Below are positions 6,402 to 13,012 of a stretch of 15,186 bases of DNA, one piece after another. The notes under the pieces were generated by a model. That model did not search any database, was not told the origin of the DNA, and saw only the letters and a list, made by a program, of their open reading frames with translations. The stretch covers positions 1-15,186 of the forward strand of contig JBARRS010000219.1 of NCBI GenBank assembly GCA_049644345.1, read 5' to 3'. Every line of letters starts with the position of its first letter. Position 1 is the first letter of the stretch. Both the position numbers and the translations under genes were made by a program. Source of the stretch: JBARRS01 sp049644345. GTDB taxonomy: Bacteria; Actinomycetota; Thermoleophilia; Gaiellales; Gaiellaceae.

Positions 6402-6415
6402 CCCCCAGCTGGGGG
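6402..6415. other. Perfect 14-bp palindrome flanked by CGGATCC direct repeats
   Basis: CCCCCAGCTGGGGG is self-complementary, and CGGATCC occurs on each side at 6397-6403 and 6420-6426. It lies between the two terminator-like hairpins. It could be a protein-binding site or an RNA stem; nothing decides between these. Confidence 0.35.
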
Positions 6416-6500
6416 GTGCCGGATCCGCGCCCGTCATAGACGATTCGAGCGCGCGCACCGGCCGCCTTGGCCGCAGAGACGGACGGGACACGCAGCTTGG

Positions 6501-6531
6501 AGGGCGGCCACTGTGGCCGCCCTTCGTGTTT
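6501..6531 (+). terminator. Terminator-like hairpin 2, abutting a leaderless promoter
   Basis: A perfect 10-bp stem AGGGCGGCCA (6501-6510) and TGGCCGCCCT (6514-6523) with loop CTG is followed by TCGTGTTTCTCC. Its 3' flank shares CTTCGTGTTTC with hairpin 1. It ends 5 bp before the -10 box of the acVLRF1 gene, so it would shield that leaderless gene from upstream transcription. Confidence 0.65.
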
Positions 6532-6535
6532 CTCC

Positions 6536-6541
6536 TAGTCT
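6536..6541 (+). promoter_or_regulatory. -10 box of acVLRF1 (leaderless)
   Basis: TAGTCT is followed by exactly 6 nt and then the ATG at 6548. There is no Shine-Dalgarno sequence. Any -35 element would lie inside the hairpin just upstream, so the promoter and terminator overlap. Confidence 0.5.
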
Positions 6542-6547
6542 GGCCGC

Positions 6548-7180
6548 ATGGGTCGCTTCGTCGGACGCGCGAACGTCCTGAAACGGCTGACGCCGCTCGA
6601 AGGTCAGCAGGGCCGGACGATCTATCGTGGGGGAGCGGCGCGGATCGAACACTCCGGCGAGGTGGTCGTCGTACGGCCACCTTTCGGGCTCGCGCACGAG
6701 CGCGAGTACGACTCGGTGGAGCTGGCGCCGCTGTTCGAGGCTCTCGACGAGGACCACATCGTCGCCGCATTGCTCGTCCGGCTCGGCGGCTATGCGGTCG
6801 GCGTGTACGACGGCGAGCGCCTGGTTGCGTCGAAGGTCGGCTCCCGCTTCGTCAAGGGGCGCCACAAGAAAGGCGGCTCCTCTGCCGGCCGCTTTCGGCG
6901 CCGCCGCGACGACCAGGCTCGCAAGTTGATCGACGAGGCGGCTGAGGTCGCCGTCCGCGTGCTCGATCCGTGGCGCGAGCGGGTCGAGTTCGCCGCTGTC
7001 GGCGGCGACCGCGCGGCCATCGAGCGGGTGCTGGCGGCGAGTCCTCGACTCGAGTGGCTCGCCGAGCGCGCGATTCCGCGCTTCTTCACCGTTCCGGAGC
7101 CGCGTCAGCGCGAGCTCGAGCGTCTGCCTTACGACCTTTACGCCGCCGAGGTCACGACGACCGTCGGTGCGAATCAGTAA
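6548..7180 (+). CDS. acVLRF1-family peptidyl-tRNA hydrolase / release-factor homologue
   Basis: The 210-residue protein matches the actinobacterial branch of the VLRF1 (Vms1-like release factor 1) family, related to eRF1 and to yeast Vms1, which frees nascent chains from stalled ribosomal subunits by cutting peptidyl-tRNA. The core is residues 79-123: LGGYAVGVYDGERLVASKVGSRFVKGRHKKGG, then SSAGRFRRRRDDQ, with R105, the G109-G110 pair, R115-F116 and Q123 in the positions where the family has its catalytic loop and basic tRNA-contacting patch. The N-terminus (RANVLKRLTPLEGQQGRTIY) and the C-terminal helices (ARKLIDEAAEVAVRV; PRFFTVPEPRQREL) complete a single domain. The start is supported by a -10 box 6 nt upstream. 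The product ends in a 7-bp convergent overlap with vapC. Whether Q123 is the catalytic glutamine cannot be settled by eye. Confidence 0.8.
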   Translation: MGRFVGRANVLKRLTPLEGQQGRTIYRGGAARIEHSGEVVVVRPPFGLAHEREYDSVELAPLFEALDEDHIVAALLVRLGGYAVGVYDGERLVASKVGSRFVKGRHKKGGSSAGRFRRRRDDQARKLIDEAAEVAVRVLDPWRERVEFAAVGGDRAAIERVLAASPRLEWLAERAIPRFFTVPEPRQRELERLPYDLYAAEVTTTVGANQ

Positions 7181-7596
7181 CGGTCGAGGGTGCCGCGCCG
7201 AGCCAGCCACTCCATTGGCTGGCCCGTGACGCGCCGGATCGCGTCGAAATGACGGTCGTAGTGAAGGAGGACGACATCGTGGATCTCGGCGACGGCGGCG
7301 ATCAGCAGGTCGAGCGGCCGCGGTCCGCGGTGGTGGCTCCGGGCAGCGAGTAGGGCTTGGGTGCGAAGCGCGAGCCGTGCGGCTCCATCGTCTAGCGGCA
7401 AGGTGGGAACTGCGCTCAGCCGGTCCCTGAGCCACTCGTAATCGGCGGGGCCGCGCGCCGAGACCAGCAACTCGAGCTCGACGGGCGGACAGAGCGCCAT
7501 TTCTCCCTCCTCGAGGAGCGCAGCCCATCGCTCGTCCACTTCGGCGGTGGCTTGGCTGCGGTTCCAGGCACTCGTGTCGGCGAGAAACCGCGCCAT
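7174..7596 (-). CDS. vapC: VapC-like PIN-domain toxin ribonuclease
   Basis: A 140-residue PIN-domain protein with all acidic metal-binding residues of VapC toxins: D7 in FLADTSAW, E40 in PPVELELL, D97 in RPLDLLIAA and D114 in HYDRHFD. These Mg2+-dependent RNases cleave tRNA, rRNA or mRNA when free of VapB. The ATG at 7594-7596 is the natural start by homology (MARFLADTSA), but there is no Shine-Dalgarno in front of it: the preceding CCCTCC belongs to the terminal repeat of an inserted element. The frame stays open backwards into that element to a GTG at 7734, which could add 46 residues. The cognate vapB is 170 bp upstream rather than overlapping, so normal translational coupling is lost. It overlaps acVLRF1 by 7 bp at the 3' end. 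Confidence 0.85.
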   Translation of the reverse strand: MARFLADTSAWNRSQATAEVDERWAALLEEGEMALCPPVELELLVSARGPADYEWLRDRLSAVPTLPLDDGAARLALRTQALLAARSHHRGPRPLDLLIAAVAEIHDVVLLHYDRHFDAIRRVTGQPMEWLARRGTLDRY

Positions 7597-7598
7597 TA

Positions 7599-7767
7599 GG
7601 AGGGCTTGGCGAAACGTAGCGCTGTGCCGCCGGGCCGCGCTGCTCGCCACCGGCTCCGCCCGGGTTTCGCAGTCGCGCCAATAGCTTTGGCTATTGACGC
7701 TCCCTGCGTCCTTGCCTCGGAACGAGCATCGCACCCCGACGACGAACGACGTTCCACCAAGCCCTCC
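7599..7767. mobile_element. 169-bp MITE-like element inserted between vapB and vapC
   Basis: The element starts GGAGGGCTTGGCGAAACGT (7599-7617) and ends with the reverse complement of GGAGGGCTTGGTGGAACGT (7749-7767): 19-bp terminal inverted repeats with two mismatches. A TA dinucleotide flanks each end (7597-7598 and 7768-7769), the target duplication made by IS630/Tc1-mariner transposases. The interior encodes no transposase and is itself an imperfect palindrome with a central hairpin CAATAGC-TTTG-GCTATTG (7679-7696). Removing the element plus one TA restores TAATG, a vapB stop overlapping the vapC start. This is a non-autonomous transposon; the transposase source is not in the window. Confidence 0.75.
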
Positions 7768-8003
7768 TAGCGCGTGCGCGGCGCACGAAGCCGGCGCAAC
7801 TCTTCAGCACTGGGGCCGAGGCCTCCGTCGCGCCTGATCCGCTCCATCAGCTGGCGACGCTTGTCGAGGTTGATCACCTCGTCGAGAGCCGCGTCGACGG
7901 TCGCGGCGAGCGTCCGCGTCCCGAGAATGGCTCGCGCCTCGGCGGCCTTCTCGCGGTCGATGACCAAAGAGGTCTTGTCCCGTTTGGATATCTGTTTGGC
8001 CAC
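7767..8003 (-). CDS. vapB: VapB-like antitoxin
   Basis: The 78-residue product (from a GTG at 8001-8003) matches the VapB antitoxins that accompany PIN toxins: an N-terminal DNA-binding arm (DKTSLVIDREKAAEARAILGTRTLAATVDAALDEVI), then a basic linker and a C-terminal toxin-wrapping helix (SAEELRRLRAPRTR). The GTG lies 9 nt behind a TAAGAT -10 box, implying a 2-3 nt leader. The final two bases of its TA-containing stop codon come from the target site and the G from the inserted element, so TAA has become TAG without changing the protein. vapB should still be made normally, while vapC now depends on transcription and translation across the 169-bp insert. The gene is divergent from dnaE, with 53 bp between them. 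Confidence 0.8.
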   Translation of the reverse strand: MAKQISKRDKTSLVIDREKAAEARAILGTRTLAATVDAALDEVINLDKRRQLMERIRRDGGLGPSAEELRRLRAPRTR

Positions 8004-8018
8004 TCGGTAGATATCTTA
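7987..8018 (-). promoter_or_regulatory. vapB promoter with paired GATATC sites
   Basis: TAAGAT on the minus strand (8013-8018) is the likely -10 box. GATATCT occurs at 7987-7993 and again at 8010-8016, 23 bp apart or about two helical turns, with the second copy (AGATATCT, a perfect palindrome) covering the start site. These are candidate VapB(C) operator sites. Confidence 0.4.
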
Positions 8019-8056
8019 GCCGCACGGATCAGGAGGCGTCCACCCGCGCTTCTAGA

Positions 8057-11000
8057 ATGGCTCGCGCCTTGGCTGAAGCGCCCTTCGTCCACCTGCACGT
8101 CCACTCCGAGTACTCGATCCTGGACGGGGCCTGCCGCATCCCCGGGCTCGCGGCTCGCGCCGCCGAGCTCGAGATGCCGGCCGTCAGCCTCACCGACCAC
8201 GGCTCGCTCGCCGGCGCGGTCGAGCTGTACCGCGAGGCCACGAGCCACGGCGTCAAGCCGATCATCGGCTGCGAGGTCTACGTCGCGGACGACCGCCGCG
8301 CGCAGCAGAAGGGCTACGCGCACCTCACGCTGCTCGCGCGCGACAACGACGGCTATTCGAACCTGATCAAGCTCTCCAGCCTCGGCTATCTCGAGGGCTA
8401 CTACTACAAGCCCCGGGTCGACTGGGAGCTGCTCGAGCGGCACTCCGCGGGGCTGATCGCGCTCTCCGGCTGCCTCTCCGGGCGCGTCTGCAAGGCCTTC
8501 GAGGAGAACCGGCCGCAGGACGCCCGCGCCGATCTCGACCGGCTCGCGCAGATCTTCGGGCGAGACTCGACCTACGTCGAGATCCAGAACGCCGGCATCG
8601 ACGTCCAGCAGCGGATCAACCCGCTGCTCGCGCAGCTGGCGCAGGAGGCGCAGCTACCGCTCGTCGCGACCGGCGACGTCCACTACCTCCGCCACGAGGA
8701 CGCGCGCGCGCACGAGGCGCTCCTCTGCATTCAGTCGGGCGACTCGCTCAAGAACCCCAGCCATTGGAAGTTCGACACCGACCAGTTCTACTTCAAGAGC
8801 CCGGTCGAGATCGCGCAGGACTTCGCGGACTATCCCGGCGCGCTCGCGACGACGCTCGAGATCGCTGAGCGCTGCAACGTCGAGCTCGAGCTCGGGCGGA
8901 TCCTGCTGCCGACCTTCCCGACGCCCGACGGGCGCGACGCCTTCGAGTACCTCGTCGAGCTGTGCGAAAAAGGCCTGCAAAAGCGCTACGAAACGATCAC
9001 GCCGGAGCTCAACGACCGGCTCCGCTTCGAGCTGAAGACGATCAAGGAGACGGGCTTCGCCGACTACTTCCTGATCGTCTGGGACTTCATCCGCTTCGCG
9101 AAGCAGAACGGGATCTCGGTCGGCCCCGGCCGCGGCTCCTCGGCCGGCTCGCTCGCTGCCTACTGCCTCGAGATCACCGATGTCGACCCGATCCGCTACG
9201 GCCTCCTGTTCGAGCGGTTCCTCAACCCGGGCCGCAAGTCGATGCCGGACATGGACATCGACTTCTCCGTTGCCGGCCGCGACCGCGTCATCAACTACGT
9301 CGCCGAGAAGTACGGCCGCGACCGGGTCGCACAGATCATCACCTTCGGGACGATGATGGCCCGCGCCGCCGTTCGCGACGCCGGGCGGGTGCTCGAGGTC
9401 CCCTACGGCACCGTGGACAAGATCGCAAAGCTGATCCCGGAGGGGCCGAAGGTTTACCTCGACGACTGCCTAAAGAACGGCGCCGAGCTGAAGCAGGCCT
9501 ACGACGCCGATCTGCTCGTGCGCGAGATCGTCGACCTCGCGAAGCCGCTGGAAGGCCTCGTGCGGCAGGACTCGATCCACGCTGCCGGCGTCGTCATCTC
9601 CGACCGGCCGCTGACCGAGGTCGTCCCCCTCCAGCAGAAAGGGTCGGACCAGGAGGTCGTGACCCAGTACGCGATGGGCGACGTCGAGGCGCTCGGGCTG
9701 CTGAAGATGGACTTCCTCGGCCTGCGCAACCTCGACGTGATCGACAAGGCGCTGGAGCTGGTCGGCGGGGTCGCGGTCGGGGACATCCCGCTCGACGACA
9801 GGCCGACCTACGAGATGCTCGCGCGCGGCGAGGCGACCGGCGTGTTCCAGTTCGAGTCCTCGGGGATGCGCGAGGCGCTGCGGCAGGTGCGGCCGACCGA
9901 GTTCGAGGACCTGATCGCTTTGGTCGCGCTCTACCGGCCCGGGCCGATGTCGTACATCCCGGTCTACGCGCGCCGCAAGCACGGGCTCGAGCAGGTCGCG
10001 TACGACGACCCGCGCCTGGAGCCGATCCTCCATGAGACTTATGGGATCTGCCTAAAAGGTGACACGCTCGTGTTCGACGCGCGGTCGGGTCGCCGAATTC
10101 GGATCGACGAGCTGCGCGATCACGAGGACATCGTCGTTCAGGGAGTCGATGACGATTTCAGTCCCACGCACGCCCGAGTAACAAGGTGGATGGACAACGG
10201 AGTGCGGCCGGTCTTTCGACTGCGCCTGCGAAACGGTGCGACGATCGAGGCAACCGCGAATCACGAGTTCCTCACGGAAGATGGATGGAAACCGTTGGGG
10301 GAACTCGCCGCCGGTGGTTACATCGCGACCCCGGCCAAGCTGAGCCTCGTACACGAAGGTCGTTGGTTGAACAAGCAGGAGCGCGCGCGCATCAAGGTGC
10401 TCGCGTATCTGCTCGCTGACGGCTCGCTGAGCACGGGTGCCCCCCCTTGCTTCTACTCCTCAAATCGCGCATTGCTCGATGATTTCGAGGAAGCATGCAG
10501 GACGGGGTTTGGGGGAGTTCAATTGGGCCGGTGCGAGCAGGCGCGTGGCGTCGTGCGCGTCTCGGCCTCGCGTGACCTTGCCGCGGTCGGTGCTTACCAC
10601 ACGCCATCCCCGCTCGAGGCGTGGCTACGGGGGCAGGGATTGCGATGGAAGCTGAGCGACGAGCGGGCTCGTGGACGCCCGCGCAAGGGACCGCGAAGTG
10701 CGGAAAAATGGATCCCGGAGCACGTCTTCGAGCTCGCCGACGAGGAGATCGCCTTCTTCCTCGCGGCCTTCTGGGATTGCGACGGCCACGTCGGGAAGAA
10801 GAGCGTCTTTCTGAAGACGATTTCGCGCCGGATGGCGCTTGACCTTCAGACGCTACTCCTACGCCTCGGAATTCGGTCCACGATCTGCGAATCGAGCTAC
10901 TCCGCCGTCCAGGACGGTAGGCGCGTCGAGAGACGCGCCTACCAGATCACACCGCACGGCACGCAGCGGTTCGCCGAATTGATCCAGCCGCTGATGGTCA

Positions 11001-12766
11001 CCGAGAAGAGGCTTGTCGTCACGCACGCCCAGGACGGAGGCCGCAACGTGGCGCGGGAACCTGCGCTACAGGAAGTGCTTGAGGCGACTCGGGAACTCGT
11101 TCCGGCCGGCGATCAACAGACGCGCGGCCGCCTGTCGCTGAAAGCGCTGGCTGCGCAGACAGGCTTCAACCACCAGCACTTCTATCCCGCAGGCCGAGCG
11201 AGGGAACGGATCGATCTTCGCTGCTTCACGCCGCTCGATTCGAAGTTCGAGCTTCCTGAAACGACTCGCGCTGCCCGGGTCTTCTGGCAGGAGATTGTGA
11301 GCATCGAGCCAGTGGGCGAAGAGCGGGTCTACGACATCGCTGTCGAGGGCGTCCACAACTTCGTGGCGAACAATGTCATTGCCCATAACTGCATCTACCA
11401 AGAGTCCTATATGGAGATCGCCAAGGAGCTCGCCGGCTTCTCACCGGCCGAAGCGGACGACCTGCGCAAGGCGATCGGCAAGAAGATCCACTCGCTGATG
11501 GCGTCGTTGAAGGAGAAGTTTCTCGAGGGCTGCGCCGCGCAGAGCGTGACGCCGGCGGTCGCGAACCAGCTCTGGAAGGACATGGAGCAGGCGCAGGACT
11601 ACTCCTTCAACAAGTCGCACGCCGCATGCTACGCCCTGATCGCCTACCGGACGGCCTGGCTGCGCGCGCACCACGCGCGCGAGTACATGGCCGCATTGAT
11701 CTCGTCGGTTATGAACACGAAGGACCGCGTGCCGTTCTACGTCAACGCGTGCAACGAGATGGGGATCGAGGTGCTCCCGCCCGACGTGAACTCGTCCGGG
11801 TGCGACTTCGCGATCGTCGAGGGGAAGATTCGCTTCGGGCTGAACGCGGTCAAGAACGTCGGCGACTCGGCGGCGCGGGAGATCATCCGCGCGCGCGAAG
11901 CAGGCGGTCTGTTCGGCTCGCTGTGGGACTTCACCGAGCGGGTCAGCCCGCAGATCGTCAACAAGCGCGCCCTGGAATCGCTCGTGAAGTGTGGTGCGCT
12001 CGACTCGACCGGCGCGCCGCGGAGGGGAATGCTGGAAGCCCTGGACCAGGCGCTCGGGTCGGGCGCCGAGCGGCAGGAAAAGCTTCTGCTCGGCCAGGAG
12101 TCGATGTTCGAGCTCGAGCATCCGGAGATCCCGGAGGCGGAGTTCGAGAAGAACGAGCTGCTGCGGCTCGAGAAGGAGACGCTCGGGCTCTACGTGTCGG
12201 AGCATCCGCTCTCCGCGATCCGCGAGCAGCTGCGGCGCAAGACCGACGCCTCGCTGGCCGAGCTCGAGCGCCGCCGCGACGGCGAGGTCGTCACCGTCGG
12301 CGGGATCGTCTCGGCGCTGAAGCAGGTGACGACGAAGAAGGGCGAGCCGATGGTCTTCGTTCGGCTCGACGACGTCGTCGGGAGCGCCGAGTGCGTCGTC
12401 TTCAACTCGGTCTACGCGGCCGCACAGGAGCTGCTGGCGCCGGACGCGGTGCTCGTCGTCAAGGCGCGGGTCGACCACAAGGAGGGGGAGACGAAGCTGA
12501 TCGCGCTCGAGGTGGCGCCGTTCGAGGGCGTGCCCGAGCGGCGCGAGGTGCTGCTGCGGTTGGACGCCCGTCGCGCCCGAGCCGGGATCATCCGCGAGCT
12601 CGCCGGCGTCGTGAAGGACTTCCCCGGCGAGGCGCCGGTCGTGGTCGCGCTCGAGACGTCAGCCGGGCCGAAGACGCTCGCGTTCGGCCCGGAGTATCGC
12701 GTCCGCCCGGAGCCGGACTTCTTCGCCGAGGTGAAGGCCTTGCTCGGCGAGGCCGCGGTCGTCTAG
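8057..12766 (+). CDS. dnaE: DNA polymerase III alpha subunit (DnaE1) with an internal intein
   Basis: The 1569-codon frame encodes the replicative polymerase of about 1122 residues after removal of a 447-residue intein. The N-terminal PHP domain begins FVHLHVHSEYSILDG (residues 10-24). The polymerase palm carries the catalytic acidic cluster PDMDIDF (D398, D400, D402) and the third aspartate D552 in KMDFLGL. Fingers and thumb motifs (ADDLRKAIGKK, NKSHAACYALIAYRTAWL) follow the intein. The C-terminus has the OB-fold (VVTVGGIVSALKQVTTKKG to AECVVFNSVY), before a short tail. The intein interrupts TYGI-C-IYQES, so the first extein residue after it is Cys1112. No Shine-Dalgarno lies at normal distance (AGGAGG is about 21 nt upstream), but ATG 8057 is the only start just before the PHP motif. 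It acts in the replisome as the 5'-3' synthesising core. Confidence 0.95.
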   Translation: MARALAEAPFVHLHVHSEYSILDGACRIPGLAARAAELEMPAVSLTDHGSLAGAVELYREATSHGVKPIIGCEVYVADDRRAQQKGYAHLTLLARDNDGYSNLIKLSSLGYLEGYYYKPRVDWELLERHSAGLIALSGCLSGRVCKAFEENRPQDARADLDRLAQIFGRDSTYVEIQNAGIDVQQRINPLLAQLAQEAQLPLVATGDVHYLRHEDARAHEALLCIQSGDSLKNPSHWKFDTDQFYFKSPVEIAQDFADYPGALATTLEIAERCNVELELGRILLPTFPTPDGRDAFEYLVELCEKGLQKRYETITPELNDRLRFELKTIKETGFADYFLIVWDFIRFAKQNGISVGPGRGSSAGSLAAYCLEITDVDPIRYGLLFERFLNPGRKSMPDMDIDFSVAGRDRVINYVAEKYGRDRVAQIITFGTMMARAAVRDAGRVLEVPYGTVDKIAKLIPEGPKVYLDDCLKNGAELKQAYDADLLVREIVDLAKPLEGLVRQDSIHAAGVVISDRPLTEVVPLQQKGSDQEVVTQYAMGDVEALGLLKMDFLGLRNLDVIDKALELVGGVAVGDIPLDDRPTYEMLARGEATGVFQFESSGMREALRQVRPTEFEDLIALVALYRPGPMSYIPVYARRKHGLEQVAYDDPRLEPILHETYGICLKGDTLVFDARSGRRIRIDELRDHEDIVVQGVDDDFSPTHARVTRWMDNGVRPVFRLRLRNGATIEATANHEFLTEDGWKPLGELAAGGYIATPAKLSLVHEGRWLNKQERARIKVLAYLLADGSLSTGAPPCFYSSNRALLDDFEEACRTGFGGVQLGRCEQARGVVRVSASRDLAAVGAYHTPSPLEAWLRGQGLRWKLSDERARGRPRKGPRSAEKWIPEHVFELADEEIAFFLAAFWDCDGHVGKKSVFLKTISRRMALDLQTLLLRLGIRSTICESSYSAVQDGRRVERRAYQITPHGTQRFAELIQPLMVTEKRLVVTHAQDGGRNVAREPALQEVLEATRELVPAGDQQTRGRLSLKALAAQTGFNHQHFYPAGRARERIDLRCFTPLDSKFELPETTRAARVFWQEIVSIEPVGEERVYDIAVEGVHNFVANNVIAHNCIYQESYMEIAKELAGFSPAEADDLRKAIGKKIHSLMASLKEKFLEGCAAQSVTPAVANQLWKDMEQAQDYSFNKSHAACYALIAYRTAWLRAHHAREYMAALISSVMNTKDRVPFYVNACNEMGIEVLPPDVNSSGCDFAIVEGKIRFGLNAVKNVGDSAAREIIRAREAGGLFGSLWDFTERVSPQIVNKRALESLVKCGALDSTGAPRRGMLEALDQALGSGAERQEKLLLGQESMFELEHPEIPEAEFEKNELLRLEKETLGLYVSEHPLSAIREQLRRKTDASLAELERRRDGEVVTVGGIVSALKQVTTKKGEPMVFVRLDDVVGSAECVVFNSVYAAAQELLAPDAVLVVKARVDHKEGETKLIALEVAPFEGVPERREVLLRLDARRARAGIIRELAGVVKDFPGEAPVVVALETSAGPKTLAFGPEYRVRPEPDFFAEVKALLGEAAVV
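10049..11389 (+). other. Intein in DnaE with LAGLIDADG (DOD) homing endonuclease
   Basis: This 447-residue insert (protein residues 665-1111) begins CLKGDTLVFD (Cys1, block A) and has block B ATIEATANHEFL with the T69-x2-H72 pair. It ends RVYDIAVEGVHNFVANNVIAHN (blocks F and G; H446, N447) followed by Cys+1. These are all residues needed for standard Cys1-Asn-Cys protein splicing. The central part has two LAGLIDADG motifs, LAYLLADGSL (D124) and FLAAFWDCDGH (D245), each ending in the catalytic acid, so the endonuclease is probably intact. A helical region (LSLKALAAQTGFNHQHFYP) may contact DNA. Codon use is visibly less GC-extreme than in the exteins (for example GACGGGGTTTGGGGGAGTTC-like stretches), as expected of a recently acquired element. 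Confidence 0.93.
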
Positions 12767-12769
12767 GGT
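12764..12769 (+). promoter_or_regulatory. -10 box overlapping the dnaE stop codon
   Basis: TAGGGT includes the TAG stop of dnaE and lies 8 nt before the GTG of the following small gene, identical in sequence to the -10 box of the aminotransferase at 175-180. It would allow a leaderless transcript for the 57-aa protein. Confidence 0.4.
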
Positions 12770-12777
12770 CTCGCGCC

Positions 12778-12951
12778 GTGAACGACGGTCACGGGCTTCA
12801 CGCCAGCTTCCTGTTGCAGAGGCTGGCGGAGGAGCAGGGAGAGGAATGGGTCGACCGGCACCGGCGAGATCTCGAAGACCAGCTCGCCGTGCTCGCAGAG
12901 CAGGGCATTCTCCTCACCGACGGCCAGTTCCAGGAGCTCCGCGGCGACTAG
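12778..12951 (+). CDS. 57-residue hypothetical protein downstream of dnaE
   Basis: From a GTG at 12778 the frame gives 57 residues (NDGHGLHASFLLQRLAEEQG then EEWVDRHRRDLEDQLAVLAE and QGILLTDGQFQELRGD), a plausible all-helical, soluble, acidic protein with no cysteines. It is not recognised. Support for a real gene is the protein-like composition, the position 11 bp after dnaE, and a -10 box 8 nt upstream. There is no Shine-Dalgarno sequence, so it would be leaderless or translated by reinitiation after dnaE. The opposite strand also stays open here, but that frame is the antisense of real genes. Confidence 0.5.
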   Translation: MNDGHGLHASFLLQRLAEEQGEEWVDRHRRDLEDQLAVLAEQGILLTDGQFQELRGD

Positions 12952-13012
12952 CACGTTAAAGGTCGCGGTGCCGGCACCAATACCGCCTCTGGACTCGACC
13001 GAGACCGAGGCG

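Noticed and set aside
6392..6500. Possible tRNA between the two terminators (a GATTCGAGC resembling a T-loop)
   Set aside because: The flanking five-base arms do not pair on either strand and no anticodon or acceptor stem can be built.
6434..7681. 415-residue minus-strand frame opposite acVLRF1
   Set aside because: Low-complexity Arg/Pro/Ala composition and it overlaps two clear genes (acVLRF1 and vapC); shadow frame.
7598..7768. Reading the vapB-vapC gap as an ordinary spacer or a regulatory hairpin of the operon
   Set aside because: Terminal inverted repeats with TA flanks and exact restoration of TAATG on removal fit an insertion much better.
10049..11389. Reading the DnaE insert as a separate gene, or as a split intein
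   Set aside because: The frame is continuous with dnaE on both sides and all splicing blocks are in one chain.
11626..12766. Long plus-strand frame overlapping dnaE and joined to the 57-residue gene
   Set aside because: Arginine/alanine-rich composition typical of an out-of-frame reading of a GC-rich gene; only the part after the dnaE stop looks like protein.
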